DNA from: Cryptomeria japonica
Lineage: Eukaryota; Streptophyta; Pinopsida; Cupressales; Cupressaceae
DNA: 64,000 nucleotides
Reading direction: 5' to 3'
Assembly: GCF_030272615.1 (NCBI RefSeq)
Contig: NC_081413.1
Span: 445,572,538-445,636,537, forward strand
A program made the translations under genes and the position numbers. Shown here piece after piece: positions 25,904-37,350 of the stretch. Position 1 is the stretch's first letter. Every line of letters begins with the position of its first letter. The notes beneath the pieces are model-generated. The model searched no databases. It worked only from the letters and a program-made list of their open reading frames with translations, and was not told the origin of the DNA.

Positions 25904-26036
25904 TATTTTTTCTTTTCGATCGGTAATGGGCCAAAGCCGATAAGATGTACATACCCTACCCTCTTGTGGGATTTGAACTTGTGACCTCTCTTTCAAGAGC
26001 ACAAGTTGTCCACCACTAGGCAAACCCAGGCTATAC
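25904..26036 (-). mobile_element. tRNA-derived SINE
   Basis: A short minus-strand element flanked by a perfect 13-bp duplication ACCCTTTTCTAAA (25891-25903 and 26037-26049). On the minus strand it carries an A-box-like TAGCCTGGGTTTGCCTAGTGG and a B-box-like AGTTCAAATCC spaced as in a tRNA gene. It ends in GATCGAAAAGAAAAAATA. RNA polymerase III would transcribe it, and it would depend on a LINE for mobility. Confidence 0.85.
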
Positions 26037-26915
26037 ACCCTTTTCTAAAAATTAATTAAATATTTGTTATTTAATTAATTGTGGTTTTAATCCTTTAAAT
26101 TAAATAATCATTTCTTTAAATTATTTAATTAACTAATTTGATTCCCCAAATTCTAATTTCTTCTAATTTTATTAATTCCAAATTCAAATTCTTCTAATTT
26201 CAAATACATGTGCATGATTTCAAAAATCAATTTGAAAATCAAAGTCAAGTTCTAAATATATTCAAATAATAAATTGAATTTAAAATAAATTCAATATTTG
26301 AATTAAATCTCATGCAAAGATTAAATTGAAAATCAAAGTCAAAATGCAAGCACATGCTAAATTAATTAATTAAATCATTATCTTTTCAATTCTTATTTCT
26401 ATCTTCCACTTTGCTTTTTTCCAAAAAGCTTTCAATCAGTTAACTATTCCATCTATTTTAATTGATCTTTTGAATTAATTGATTAATTACATTAGTTTCT
26501 TTAATTCTCTCCAATCATTTTTTTCTATCTTCCAGTCAGCCTTTTTCTAAATAAAGCTTTCTTTGTCATCAATCAATTATCGTCCAATCATTCTTTTTCA
26601 TCTTTCAATCAGCTTTTTTCTCAACCAGTTAACTCATTTTATGAATTCAATCTATTATGTTCCACCTCCAAATCAGTAGTTGAACTATCAATCAGCATGT
26701 GAGCTATTATCATCCAATCATTCTTTTTCATCTTTCAATCAGCTTTTTTCTCAACCAGTTAACTCATTTTATGAATTCAATCTATTATGTTCCACCTCCA
26801 AATCAACAGTTGAACTATCAATCGACATGTGAGCTCACCTGAGTTCCACCTCTTAATCAATCTGTTACATGTCTTAATCAATCTGTTCCACCTTTCAATC
26901 AATCCTCTCCAATAA

Positions 26916-26925
26916 TATATAAATT
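26916..26925 (+). promoter_or_regulatory. TATA-like box in element A LTR
   Basis: TATATAAATT, about 290 bp before the LTR end. The 5' LTR has a weaker counterpart (ATCTATAATTGAG, about 18125). Confidence 0.4.
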
Positions 26926-27206
26926 GAGCATTCAATTTCCATTTTCATCAATCACGATCACAGAACAATCACAAACTTTGAATCTTTGTGTCATTTGCAA
27001 GTTGCCAGTGTGATATCTGAGAGTCACCATACCATAAAGAAGAGAAGAACAATGCAAGCCATGATGCACAATAGGGAATTTTCCATTGTTTAAGAATTAT
27101 TCTATATGCATCTATTTTCAGTGAGTTTATTTAGAATTCTTTGATTAGATAGGGATTCTTGATTTCCCTTATGTCTACTTGATTACATGATGAATTTTAG
27201 CATACA

Positions 27207-27489
27207 CTATATATATATATATATATCCCACAAAGGGCATTTTGACTCAGTTGTACATGTTCAACGAATACGAATGAAAAAAATGACGTTTTATTACTTC
27301 TTTTGAGTAGCTATGAATTTTGTCTTATATGCTTTGTCACGAACTATTCTCTATTATTGAAATAGTGAAGTGGGAGAAGTTGATTTTTATTTATTCAATT
27401 GTATTCTAAACCAACTATTCCAAAATTAACTCTACTCCAAATTGTTTACAGTATTTACAGTATTTATAGGGTTATTATTAAGAATTTTT
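27207..27489. other. Element C sequence after pol, with (TA)n tract
   Basis: A short (TA)n run at about 27207-27225, then noncoding AT-rich DNA up to the integrase stop. On the minus strand this is the 3' continuation of element C. Confidence 0.4.
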
Positions 27490-28550
27490 TTATTTTCCAT
27501 TTTTAAAGTAATGTTTGAGGAAATACCCATTCACTGGCAATGGTAGGGCTTCTCCTTCAAGTGTGGCTATCCTAAATGCATTATCCCCTAAAATTTTTGA
27601 TATTTGATATGGGTTGGACCATAGGGGTAGAAATTTCCCAAAAGGTTGCTTTCGTTCTTGTGATTTTTCTCAGTATAACAGTAAGTCTGCAATGTGGAAT
27701 GCTTTTATTTTTGCTCTTTTATCAGACCATCTCTTTATGGTAGCTTGATGTTTATTCATCGATTCAGTTGCCCTGTGTCTCTTTTCATCTAAATTCAATA
27801 ATTGGGTTAAATGAGCCTCCTCTTTATTTTCAAAACCTAAAAAATCTGGGATAAACTTCAACGTGGGTATTTTTAGATATATGGGTAGCACCGGGTTAAG
27901 TCCATACACAAGATGATATGAGGAGTTTCCTAAACTACTTTTAATTCTGGTTCTATTAGTCCATAACACATATTTCAATAGGGCATGCCACCCTCTAGGA
28001 TTCTTATCTAGTAAATTTTTAATAACATCTATTAAATTCTTGTTGGTAGATTTAGCTAGCCCATTACCTTGTGGATACTAATTGGAAGAAATCTTTAAGA
28101 TAATACCTAATTGGAATGCCCAGTTTTAGAAAATTTTAACAATGCAAAACGAAGGTTGGTGTCATATACCAGGAAATTAGGGGCTCCAAAGCGAGTGATG
28201 ATATTTTCATCCAGAAATTAGATGACAATACTTGTACTACATGACTTGAATGCTCTTGCTTCCGACCATCTCGTACAGTAATATGTCAAAGTTAAAATAT
28301 ACCAGTATCCAGCTAATGATGACAGATTAATCATACCCATAATTTCATAAAATCCATTCCCCATTGTGTGAAAGGTCTAATTTTTATTATAGGTTGTAAA
28401 GGCTATGCTGAATAATTCCCTTTGTCCCATGAATTTGACAAGTGTGGCAATGTTGAATATGTTGGTAAACATTGCTGAAAATAGTCATAGGTCATTAATA
28501 CCTTACTCATAAGATTGCATGGGTAGTAGCTAAAAAATTTCCATGCCTTG
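27490..28550 (-). pseudogene. pol: Element C integrase core and C-terminus (Ty3/gypsy)
   Basis: Reading on the minus strand: TTHAI, then the second half of the zinc finger (HCHTCQIHG, about 28440) and the core start FTQWGMDF (about 28360). ARAFKS, ENIITRFGAPNFLVYD (about 28190), YPQGNGLAKSTNKNL (about 28050) and NPRGWHALLKYVLW follow. The segment ends with the C-terminal module YHLVYGLNPVLPI, LNLDEKRHRATESM and LPLPVNGYFLKHYF. It stops at 27490. Frameshifts and stops are frequent, and the catalytic glutamate in GQAE is read as GLAK. This segment belongs with 33004-33244, from which a 4.44-kb insertion separates it. Confidence 0.75.
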
Positions 28551-28555
28551 TATCA

Positions 28556-31500
28556 TGTTTGTTCCCAAATCAATAAATTCTAAACCCTAAAGGAATAGCC
28601 ACTAACTTATCAACAGACTTGGAAAAAGATTTGGCCAACAAATGAGATAAGACTAAGATCCTCCTACACTTTAGACTTTGTGAATACAAGGTGGTTCTCC
28701 CTTGCAATGTCTTAATGACATACAACAACTTTATGCTCAGACATTCCATGCTACAACAGATTATCCCAATGAAAATATACAAAGGAAAGAAAGATAAAAT
28801 CCTAGTTTTTGGCTATAACCTCAATTTATTAGCATTTATGCAACCATTGGGACTAGTTTTTCTACACTACTCCTACTCCTAAAACAAAAATGAAAAACAT
28901 AAATGAAAAGGTTTTAATATGGTATGGAACCAACTGAACTAGAACTTGCAAAGTGATGACCGGTGCCAAGGAGAGGGCAATGAAGTCATAAAAAAACCCC
29001 TTATGTTGTTACATTCAAACATGTTTTGAAGATCTGTTATATGACATCAACTTGTAATAACAAGACCACTAAAATAACATCAAAAAACATACTTATAAAT
29101 CCATCTTAGAATACAAAGATCCCATTGTATTCTAGAAAGTATTTACTCTATCCCTAGGATAAAAGGCAATCAAAGAACACAACTCAAAATAGAAAATGTG
29201 CTTGAAGAATGACAATAATACTTGATTATTTCATTCAAAGTAATATACATTTCCATCTTGGAGATAATCATCTGATAAAATAAAACCATTAGGCATATTT
29301 TGAAACACAAAAAACTTCACAGCTAAGACTAGTTTTCATAATATTTGAGCCTAACTAGTAACACTCAACAGTCTTTTACAATATTTGTGTCTGCCTTAGC
29401 AAAATATCAGGGTTGAAACCCTTAGAAATAAGGAGAAAAATAAAGAAATAGAGAAGAGAAAATATCTAAAGAAAACCCTAGAATGCATCATAGAATAATG
29501 CATTTGTCAAAGTTTGCCACTTTTGCACCACTACCCACCTCTATCAGCAATCCACTTGTCCTCTCTATCTGAAAATAGAAATTTGTCTCTTTGGTGAAAG
29601 TCAAAATCTAACTTTTAGCATGCACCCTTTCACCTATTCAAAAATGACAAAAAAACCTCCCTTTGGCTAGAAGTGCTGTATAATTTCGTCACAACTTTTC
29701 TTTGAAGTTTCCTTTCTTATTAACATGATCATGATATCTTTAAGGGGAAAAATATTCAAGAGTAAAACAATCCACTTTACTACACACTATGTTGTTTTCT
29801 TAGATCAAGCCTAAACTGAAAATGACTTTTCCTCGATGTTACTTTACTTCCATCTTTTCATTTCTTCTATGTAAATAAAAATAATCCCCTAGTGATAACA
29901 TCTTCTGATACAATATTTAGGCCTTGAGCATTCCCTTATAGTTGTATGTTGTCACATTACCCAATTCTCTCTTTTACCAAAAAACTTCCACTTGAGTGAA
30001 ACTATTTTATTTCTGGCCTTGTTGCAACAAAAGTTTCAACTTTATTTGAAATAGAATTTTTGTTTTCACCCCTTCACCTTCTGTATATTACTAAAACATG
30101 AAGCACTTTTTGGTAATGTAGTTCATCTATCCATCATAATAATCTTTCTAGATCTATATGCTCATTTCATTAAAAGAGATAACCCTTCACAGAATACACT
30201 CATCAAACAACATTGCCTCCCTTATATACTCCATAAAATATTGGATATCTGAATTCTATCCAGCTAGGTTTTGAATCAAAAGGAGAAATGATAAGTGGCC
30301 ATGTAGACTCAATAGATAGTGAGATCACATGCCCACACATTTACGGGGTATCACAAAACCCACTTAAGCCTCATATGAGCATACTACCATAGCCATTGGA
30401 ATTTTGAATAAAAAATTCACAACTTTTATCATGTGCCCCTCTCATGTCTGACAGGTATAACATCAGCTCCCAACAAGCTTGACCTGCTCATACATATTTC
30501 AATTCTTTGAAAAAGTTGATTTACATCTTAGGATTGCAGAATGGCTTTGGAAAATTTGTGAAGATTCCACTACTTCATACCCACCACAATGCTTACTACC
30601 AATGGCATCATTGGTCACCAAGAAGACATATTTTCAAAGATGCGGGATTCAAGAAGAACACATCAATAATGGGGCTTGATATGAATTCTAGAATGTTGCC
30701 CTCATTCTCGCACTCAGATCCATCTGCTGAGCTGACATCAACTACTACCATTGACTGAAAACCATAGTGCTGAGCAACTCGATGAGCAACAAGACTAACA
30801 TAGGGAATTGGTAGCCATTCAAACTCAAGTTGTTGTTGGCTGGTATTTTGGACAAACCTTCCAACTTGTTGCTCCATGCTTATATCTTTGTGCTCAAACC
30901 CATCCTCCGCACACCATGCAACCAGAAAGGCATGATGTTGAATGCCACCTACTTGGCATCGCTCTTCACCACAACTCCCTTCACCAGAATATTGAACTCA
31001 AACCTGTGATCTCTACAACCCCATGTATCCCTCATCCTGCCATAAGACAAGCGATGCCAAGGAAGATGCGAAGGGTACCTTGTCAAAATCTTCAGTGGTC
31101 GTAAACCAGATGCATTGAAGAATGCAAGCCCCATGCTTGTCCCATTTTGCTGTAAATTCTACTCTTTGTCTGTTAAGCTTTAAAACCATAGGCACTATGG
31201 GCACAATTGAATTGGCATCGCGTAGATCCTTAATAATCCAAGGTCGAGGCAATTTTTTGCATAAAAATCTTCAACTCCCTGCAAATTTGACTTTGCCCTT
31301 CTTAGGCTATTCATTTGAGGGCTGCGGGGTAGTGGGGAGACTTTCTCTCTGTGCCCTTTCCTCTTTCCCACACTACCTATTTTTTCCTTTTGGGGTATAT
31401 GCGGGGTGGCGGGATGGGGCTTCCTCCACATTCACGTGAGCTTAAAAGAGCTTAAAATATTCACATTTCACCACTAAGCATTCTTTTTAAAAAATGTTCT

Positions 31501-32998
31501 GCATGGCTCACTCAATAAAGTCATATTGGGAATGCTTCATCGCATTGGTGTTTGTTTTTTCTTTTTTAAAAAAATATCCCCTACTTAATAGCCCTCGTAT
31601 AAAATTTAAATCATTATTAAAATTATTTAAGACATATGTCCAACCCAATCCTCCCTCACACATTTGCTAAATCAACCAATATATTTGCCTTGTTATCCAA
31701 ATATGATTGGTTATTATATTATTTAAATCATAACAATTTAAACAATATTTTCCTTTTAAAGCAAGCATTCACTGGTCTCATTGGGTCACAACTTTAGTCG
31801 GGTCCCTGGGTAGGCGCAGCTCAAAAAAAATTTCTTTCTGAACAACTAACCATGGGAAATAATCTAGTACCACATCTGGACACATTCTGCATTTGAAAAT
31901 TTGAGCGGGAAACTGTTTGAATCTGTCGTTCAACACACATGATTTCTGACCCAAACTACTTGAGTAGCTCCCGAAACTGACCTCAAAAACTGATCAAAAC
32001 ACAACATCAAGTTCTTAGATCTGGCAGATTTATAGAGTGTCATACAAAGAATCCAGAATGCCCAACCACAACTCCTGACGATGCCTGAGGAATAATATTT
32101 TAATCACCAAAGTTGCCTACTTAGGAACTTTGTGAAATTGCACCTTCAAGGTTACACTGAAAACCACCTAATCACTAATCTGAAAAAATATCATATCTCT
32201 ACTCCAAAGGCCGCCACTTGGCATGATGGTAGATTTAGTTACAACGAATATGTGTGCAATAGGGTTTGATCTGATTTGTTCATATGTGTAAATTTTAACC
32301 CTCAAAGTCGACTCATCTGAAAACACTACAAATGTTGCTTACCATTGTAAAAAAAGTCCATTTGGAATGGCCTTTGGCAACTAATTAAATGATGAGCTGG
32401 GGGAATACAAACTTGGGAAGTGGTAGATAATTTTATAGAGAATCACAGAGTGCCACCACTTTGAAATGCAGTTCTACTGAGCATGAAATAAAAATCCTCA
32501 ATGTGGCCTTCAAACTGTTGCTTGGCACTGTCCAGTTTGTAAAACTAAATATTTTACAAACAAAATCAACCTTGAAAACTGAGGAGATGGATGTATGGGG
32601 TCAAGAAAATTGCAATGGGGCCTCGAAACATAGCTGAAAATCATGGAAAACTCTTTGTTTAGCTTGAAAATCAATAGGAACAAAGATGCAATGCCTCAAA
32701 CAGGGCTACTCGAAAAAATAGAATAACTCTAAATTAGCAATCGTAACCTCAGGACTTCCAAAGGAGACTTCACAAATGAATCAAAACTGATCCGAGGAAG
32801 CTGCAAACAAGTACATGGCATTTCTATAAGGTGTGTAACAATCCAACAAAGAGACTTTTCATGATAATCAATGGGTTAAAAACAACAAGCTCTCAAACAG
32901 AGCAACTTAGGCTTATTCTGCAAGGGCAAATCTGAGTGCATTTGAACTAAATTTTACATGGGTCCTCAAAATTATGCAAAATGTTTTAGGTCCCAACA
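28556..32998. mobile_element. 4.44-kb TG...CA insertion carrying a captured gene fragment
   Basis: This interrupts the integrase zinc-finger region of element C. Removing it joins HDKF to TRHGNFLATTHAI in frame, with spacing typical of the H-x7-H region. The flanks are TATCA (28551-28555) and TATTG (32999-33003). Both are single CpG-decay products of TATCG, which would make a 5-bp duplication. The ends TGTTTGTTCCC and GGTCCCAACA fit an LTR element or an eroded derivative, but no long terminal direct repeat could be aligned. Inside, 28570-30480 and 31440-32990 show no recognised coding. The middle carries an R3H-like fragment. The class is uncertain. Confidence 0.5.
30608..31252 (-). pseudogene. 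R3H-domain protein gene fragment
   Basis: The minus-strand frame contains RFVQNTSQQQLEFEW followed by LVAHRVAQHYGFQSM (about 30770-30850). The RxxxH core of the R3H nucleic-acid-binding domain is visible (R-V-A-Q-H), and the preceding QQQ-EFE segment resembles plant R3H/SUZ-type proteins. The frame continues as DVSSADGSECENEGNILEF and stops at 30608. Upstream, 31252-30949 is open in another frame but unrecognised. No introns or promoter can be defined. It is most simply a host gene piece carried by the surrounding insertion. Confidence 0.5.
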
Positions 32999-33003
32999 TA
33001 TTG

Positions 33004-33244
33004 AACTTGTCATGAAATTTGTAAAGAATTTGTTGTGCTTCATCTTTGTTCACACACTTGAGATAAATGCTTGCATGATCTTTGCAGAACAACTTTCCAA
33101 TCTTAAGCATATAATTTTAAGCTTTAACTTTCAAGGCTTTGCGTTGTGACTTGTTCAAATTTTCAGGACAATGTCCTATTACCAACAATTGTGTGATATC
33201 CTTATTACAATTTTCTGGATTTTCATCATTCAGCACATAATATT
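33004..33244 (-). pseudogene. pol: Element C RNase H-integrase linker and zinc-binding region
   Basis: The minus strand reads VLNDENPENCNKDITQLL, then SQRKALKVKA-stop-NYMLKIGKLF and LKCVNKDEAQQILYKFHD. This is the typical segment before and within the gypsy integrase H2C2 finger (LF-(K/R)...C...(K/E)DEA...L..(L/F)HD). It is cut on one side by element B (33245) and on the other by the 28556-32998 insertion. Confidence 0.75.
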
Positions 33245-34626
33245 TGTAGTCACACAAATCTGTCCAGCTTAATTAAATAAATATTTGCTATTTATTTGAT
33301 TAAAAATCCACTAGCCATGAGTTAATTAATTAATATTTAATTAATTCATCTTCAAACATTCTCCTATTAATTAAGAAAATTATTCAATTTATTTTTAATT
33401 AATTCATTAAAACCAAGTTCACAAATCAATTAAATAAATAAAATCTATTTATTTAATTAAAATCCCCCTATTCCTCTTTTAAATAAATTAAATTAAACAT
33501 TTATTTAAATCATTATCCCCCCCCCACTTGTATTTTCCTACAAAATGCAACTTGCACACATTTATTGAAATAAATGAATTTTTATTTTAATAAAATCCTA
33601 TTTTCCCTCACCCACCAAATCCACTTGCAAATCTAATCCCCTTCTAGATTCTTCTAACCCCTTCCTAATTAACCTAATCCATCCCCTAATTATTGTCACA
33701 TTCCTAAGCAAAATGGAGTCACTTCTCAAAGACTTCAAAAGTCTTTGAAAAGCATTTAATTCTTTGTGTGTTCAACAAATTAACCTCCAAAGTCTTCCAA
33801 AACCACTAATGGCTCTTACATGACCATTAATGGCTCTTACATAACCATTTATGGTTATTTCAACTTGTCTCCCCAAACATTTATTGCTTTGACCATGTTT
33901 ATCCCTCTTGCCTTTTGCACAAGAGTTTATCCATTGGATAAAAGCTTTATTCTTTGAATAAAGATTTTATTCATTCAACTAACCTTGACCTTAACTCCCA
34001 AGGTCATGTCAAGCATTTAATGCTTATTCCCTCTCCTCTCAACCTATCTCACATTGACACTTGTCATCTTGGGATTGGGTTGAAAGCCCTCACTTGGATT
34101 GAAAATCATTCAATCCTGACCTTTGTTGAGATTGCTCAATCTCAACCATCCATTGCTCCATTGTCCCTATAAATAGAGCCAATTTCTTCATAATCCAGAT
34201 CCTAAAAACTTGTATGCATTTAACCTATAGGCATTTTAGAGAGCAATTAGCATAGCAAACTAATATTTTGTTATTTTGGTTAAAATCAATCATTTTTAAT
34301 AGCGTCTAGTATTTTAGCTTTTCATTTTACATTTGGAGCAAAATACTAAAATCTCAATCCTCCATTAGCATCCATAGTGCAAAAAGCTGCTGAGAGCTAC
34401 ACTATTTTGGAACTTGGAGAGGAGAGGAACAAAGGAGAAGGAGCCAAGAACATGTTAGGAGGCATTTGGAGATGCCTCATCATATTTGCTTATTTAGTTA
34501 AATATTCTTTCATATTCTTAGTATCTCTTTTGATATGGCTGTTTAGATTAGCCTTTGATTAACTAACACTAACAATTTCTTGTGTTGTTTGTCATTTGCT
34601 AACCTTATCCATTTTGCAGTGCATCA
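33245..34626 (+). repeat. Element B 5' LTR
   Basis: Begins TGTAGTCACACAAATC and ends GCAGTGCATCA. It is the same length as 61789-63170 and nearly identical in the first half. It contains AT-rich palindromes (TTAATTAATTAATATTTAAT), a homopolymer C run near 33520 and a TATA box at 34167. A 72-codon frame at 33954 recurs in each LTR copy because the LTR is duplicated; it is not supported as a gene. Confidence 0.9.
34167..34176 (+). promoter_or_regulatory. TATA box in element B LTR
   Basis: CTATAAATAG, followed by AGCC, about 460 bp before the LTR end. It is conserved at 62711 and 63378. Transcription would start a few tens of bases downstream, around ATAATCCAGATCC. Confidence 0.65.
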
Positions 34627-34628
34627 TT

Positions 34629-34648
34629 TGGTGAACCCGACGTGAATC
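34629..34648 (+). other. PBS-like site of element B
   Basis: TGGTGAACCCGACGTGAATC, two bases after the LTR end and identical to the element A site at 18424. The primer tRNA was not identified. Confidence 0.65.
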
Positions 34649-37350
34649 CAAACACCCAAGAGATCATTTTTTTTAGCCAATAACATGTTTGAATGTTGAA
34701 ATTGTCACACAGGTTGTGCTTTAGTGCTATTGATCACGTTATAGCGCTATTGATACTTGTTGTTCTAGCGCTATTGCTCTTACAATAGCGCTATTGTATC
34801 AAGTTTAACACTATTGACATGGTTTTATCACTTTTGACCCCATTCTGGCACTATTAAACATGTTTGAGTGCATTTGACTTCTCAAACATTTTATTCTTTT
34901 AGCGCGTTTGTGTTAAATAGCGCATCTGTTTAAACACAAACTAGCGCTATTGTAACAGAACGTTGTAAAAAAGACCTTGTAACCAAAAAAGTGCAAATTT
35001 TTAGGCTTGTGGAAGCCCCCCTTAGATATGGATTTTACTAGCTGGTTGTTGTTTGTGTAGGTTTAAAAACTCACCTTTTAAAATCAAAAACTTTATTTTG
35101 GTTTTTTAAAACTTGAACAAACAAACTTTTCCTTGCTTTCCAGTTAGAATCACTTGTTTCTTTGGTGCATTAAAATTGAACAGAACAACATTTGTTTTCT
35201 TGCAAGTTAGGAAACACACTTTATTTGGTGCTTAAAATCAACAATTCCATTTTCTTGCATCAAACTAAAGAATTTACAATCCACACTTCAATTTTTGATG
35301 CACATAAAATACACAATCAACTTGTTTAAAACCTTTTGCAAAGTGATTTTTCTTCATGCATACGTGCTTCAATTTCAGTTGACCAGGATTTCCAAAATTC
35401 TAGTTTACTTAAATATATTGCCTTTGAAGTTAAAATGAACATCATGATTGTTGGAGCAACATCTCCAAATAGTTAGAACACATTGCAATGATGGATTAAA
35501 AAGAATAAGTGAATTTCGTACCTGGCACACTTGTGAAAAAAGTTGGTTGAGTGGTCCTACTTCTAACACACACTATCCTCTCCCTTGGCTTTCATGGTCC
35601 TAGGTGCAAGAGAAAAGTGTTAGTAACACTCAAAAATTTTATCTTTTTAAGAGAGGCCTGCCAAGAGACACATCACTTTTGGGAACAACCTCGCGTAGTA
35701 AATCATTCAAGCCGCTATAGAAATCAGGTGAGAGCGAAAGCTATAGCCTTGGGTATAGTTGTTCCTACAGTGTAACTTGCCGAAAGGAAAAATGGGCCCC
35801 ACCACAAGTTACAATGCTCTTAAGTGAGTCACCGCAGAATGAACTTATTTCCAAAAACATCAAACATGACTAAACACCTTTAAGTAGTAGCCCACCCATT
35901 ATATTGATTGAGGATATTTGCGATATAATTTAGTGCAAGAGCATAGATGGTTTTGCTCCCAAGATACTCACCATACATATTTCCTTGAGTAGAAACATAG
36001 CTTTTTGAAAAGTCACTTGTGGCTTGATAAAAGTGGTGACTCCCCCATCATAGAGATCATCTATTTGTTATGCTCATGCAAGACTTAGTATATCACATCC
36101 TTACCTGCCATGACGGGATTCATAAGGTATGTAGTACCAAAGTCAAAGAAATATCAAGATGTGGGCTAAATTTATCACAACTGGCCATTTGACCTTAGGG
36201 ATAAAAAGTGTTTGAAGTGTTTTCATTTTAGTCAAGACCAAGTGCAAATCGAGCCAACTTCAGGCTTTGGAAATACACCTTAAAATACATCTAAAGGAAG
36301 GGTCATATAAAAGTTCAAAGGATTGGGTTGATCTAGACCCATACTCATTTGTGCCTTTGAGGCAACATTCTTGTGTTTGTGTGCTTGCTTTCTTTTCTTG
36401 TCAAAGAAACATCAAAAAATAAAATTCCAAAAACAAAGTACTCATCCAACCAAAGATTTTTCAAAACAACCAAAAATATCAAAAACAAAGTGCAAACAAC
36501 AAAGAATCAAACTTTATGACCATTCTTCACATCTTGCGAAAGAAGAAATGTCATCAGAATATCAACTTGAAAAGAAGACCATTGAGCTCAAAGGCTTTGA
36601 TCAAAAGAAGGAAATTCTTCTATATAAATAGACAAATCTTTGTCTCCCATAGAGTTTTTCTGTGTCACATGCGTCTCTACCTTCAAGGAAAAACAAATGA
36701 ATTTGATTCAAAGTCATTGAACTGCAGAGCTTTTATGCAATATAGAGCTTTGAGTTATCACAAAAACCAAGGAGGCAAGATTAATCCCAACTTTTTCCCA
36801 AACATTTGTATCACATAAAACATAGCTCGAGAAGTGCCACCAACACCCGAAAGGGAGGAGGTAGAGTTTTTCCCATTTGTGACACAAAGATTTTATTGAA
36901 GTTAAAAACATTTTCATCCATTATCTTACTCATACATCATCACTTCATCATCAATCTGTTCCAACTCTCAAAACATTAAGAGGTTCTTGTCCCAAGTTCT
37001 CTTTTTAGATATTGCTTGAATCAAAACACGTCACATCACTTTTTAGATTGTTTCTACATCTAGGATAAGCTCATCCTAAGAGACACATCTACGCAGGTTA
37101 AAACTAGTTCATGAGTGATACCTCTCATTACTAGGTAGTTAAATCTGTAACACATCTCAGATTTGTCTACACCTTATCACATCCAACTTTATCAAAACCA
37201 AACAAGCAATTCAAAGAAGGAATTTTGGTTACATCTACCTTAAAAGTGCTAGAGATCTACATGCAACACAATTCACCAACCATCAATCTCTCATTTCATC
37301 AAAAACTCATCATCATTTTCACACAACTTCCACAAAAGCTTGTAAACAAA
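34649..37350. other. Element B leader
   Basis: A 2.7-kb untranslated leader before gag. It holds the TAGCGCTATTG cluster at its start and a segment at 35550-35800 that parallels the element A leader. Open frames of 60-100 codons (for example 36371-36631) lie in A-rich sequence and are not supported. Confidence 0.5.
34722..34955 (+). repeat. TAGCGCTATTG motif cluster, 5' side of element B
   Basis: TAGCGCTATTG or one-base variants occur near 34722, 34742, 34766, 34785 (as palindromic CAATAGCGCTATTG) and 34944, with degenerate copies between them. The core AGCGCT is self-complementary. The reverse-complement form recurs near the other internal end (60921-61230). Confidence 0.7.

Larger units (their letters stand above)
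17625..27206 (+). mobile_element. Element A: non-autonomous gypsy-type LTR retrotransposon
   Basis: Plus-strand element with a 5'-truncated 5' LTR (17625-18420), a PBS-like site, a 3-kb repeat-rich leader, one proline/glutamine/asparagine-rich ORF, a long 3' region, a polypurine tract and a full 3' LTR (25613-27206). No protease, RT, RNase H or integrase motif was found. Its PBS-like sequence is identical to that of element B, and the region before its 3' LTR is clearly homologous (GAAACAACAC/CTCAAAGAGGGGCAA against GAAACGACAC/CTCAAAGAGGGGCAA). It therefore looks like a non-autonomous partner of element B's lineage. The left target duplication is lost with the LTR truncation. Confidence 0.7.
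25613..27206 (+). repeat. Element A 3' LTR
   Basis: Begins TGTAGACACC and ends near GCATACA. A 133-bp SINE (25904-26036) interrupts it. A 130-bp tandem duplication (about 26577-26831, landmark TCCAATCATTCTTTTTCATC at 26583 and 26713) is absent from the 5' LTR. A TATA-like TATATAAATT lies at 26916-26925. The 3' edge runs into a (TA)n tract, so the end is uncertain by several bases. Confidence 0.75.

Noticed and set aside
25920-26036. Possible tRNA gene from A- and B-box-like sequences
   Set aside because: No acceptor stem or anticodon arm can be formed, and it has SINE hallmarks (A-rich tail and a 13-bp target duplication).
33954-34172. 72-codon frame repeated at 62498-62716, looking conserved
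   Set aside because: It lies in the LTR, so its conservation follows from LTR duplication; it ends at the TATA box and has no codon evidence.
34377-34562. 61-codon frame MQKAAESYT... recurring at 63588-63773
   Set aside because: Also within the duplicated LTR tail, downstream of the TATA box. It could be a leader peptide but no independent evidence supports coding.
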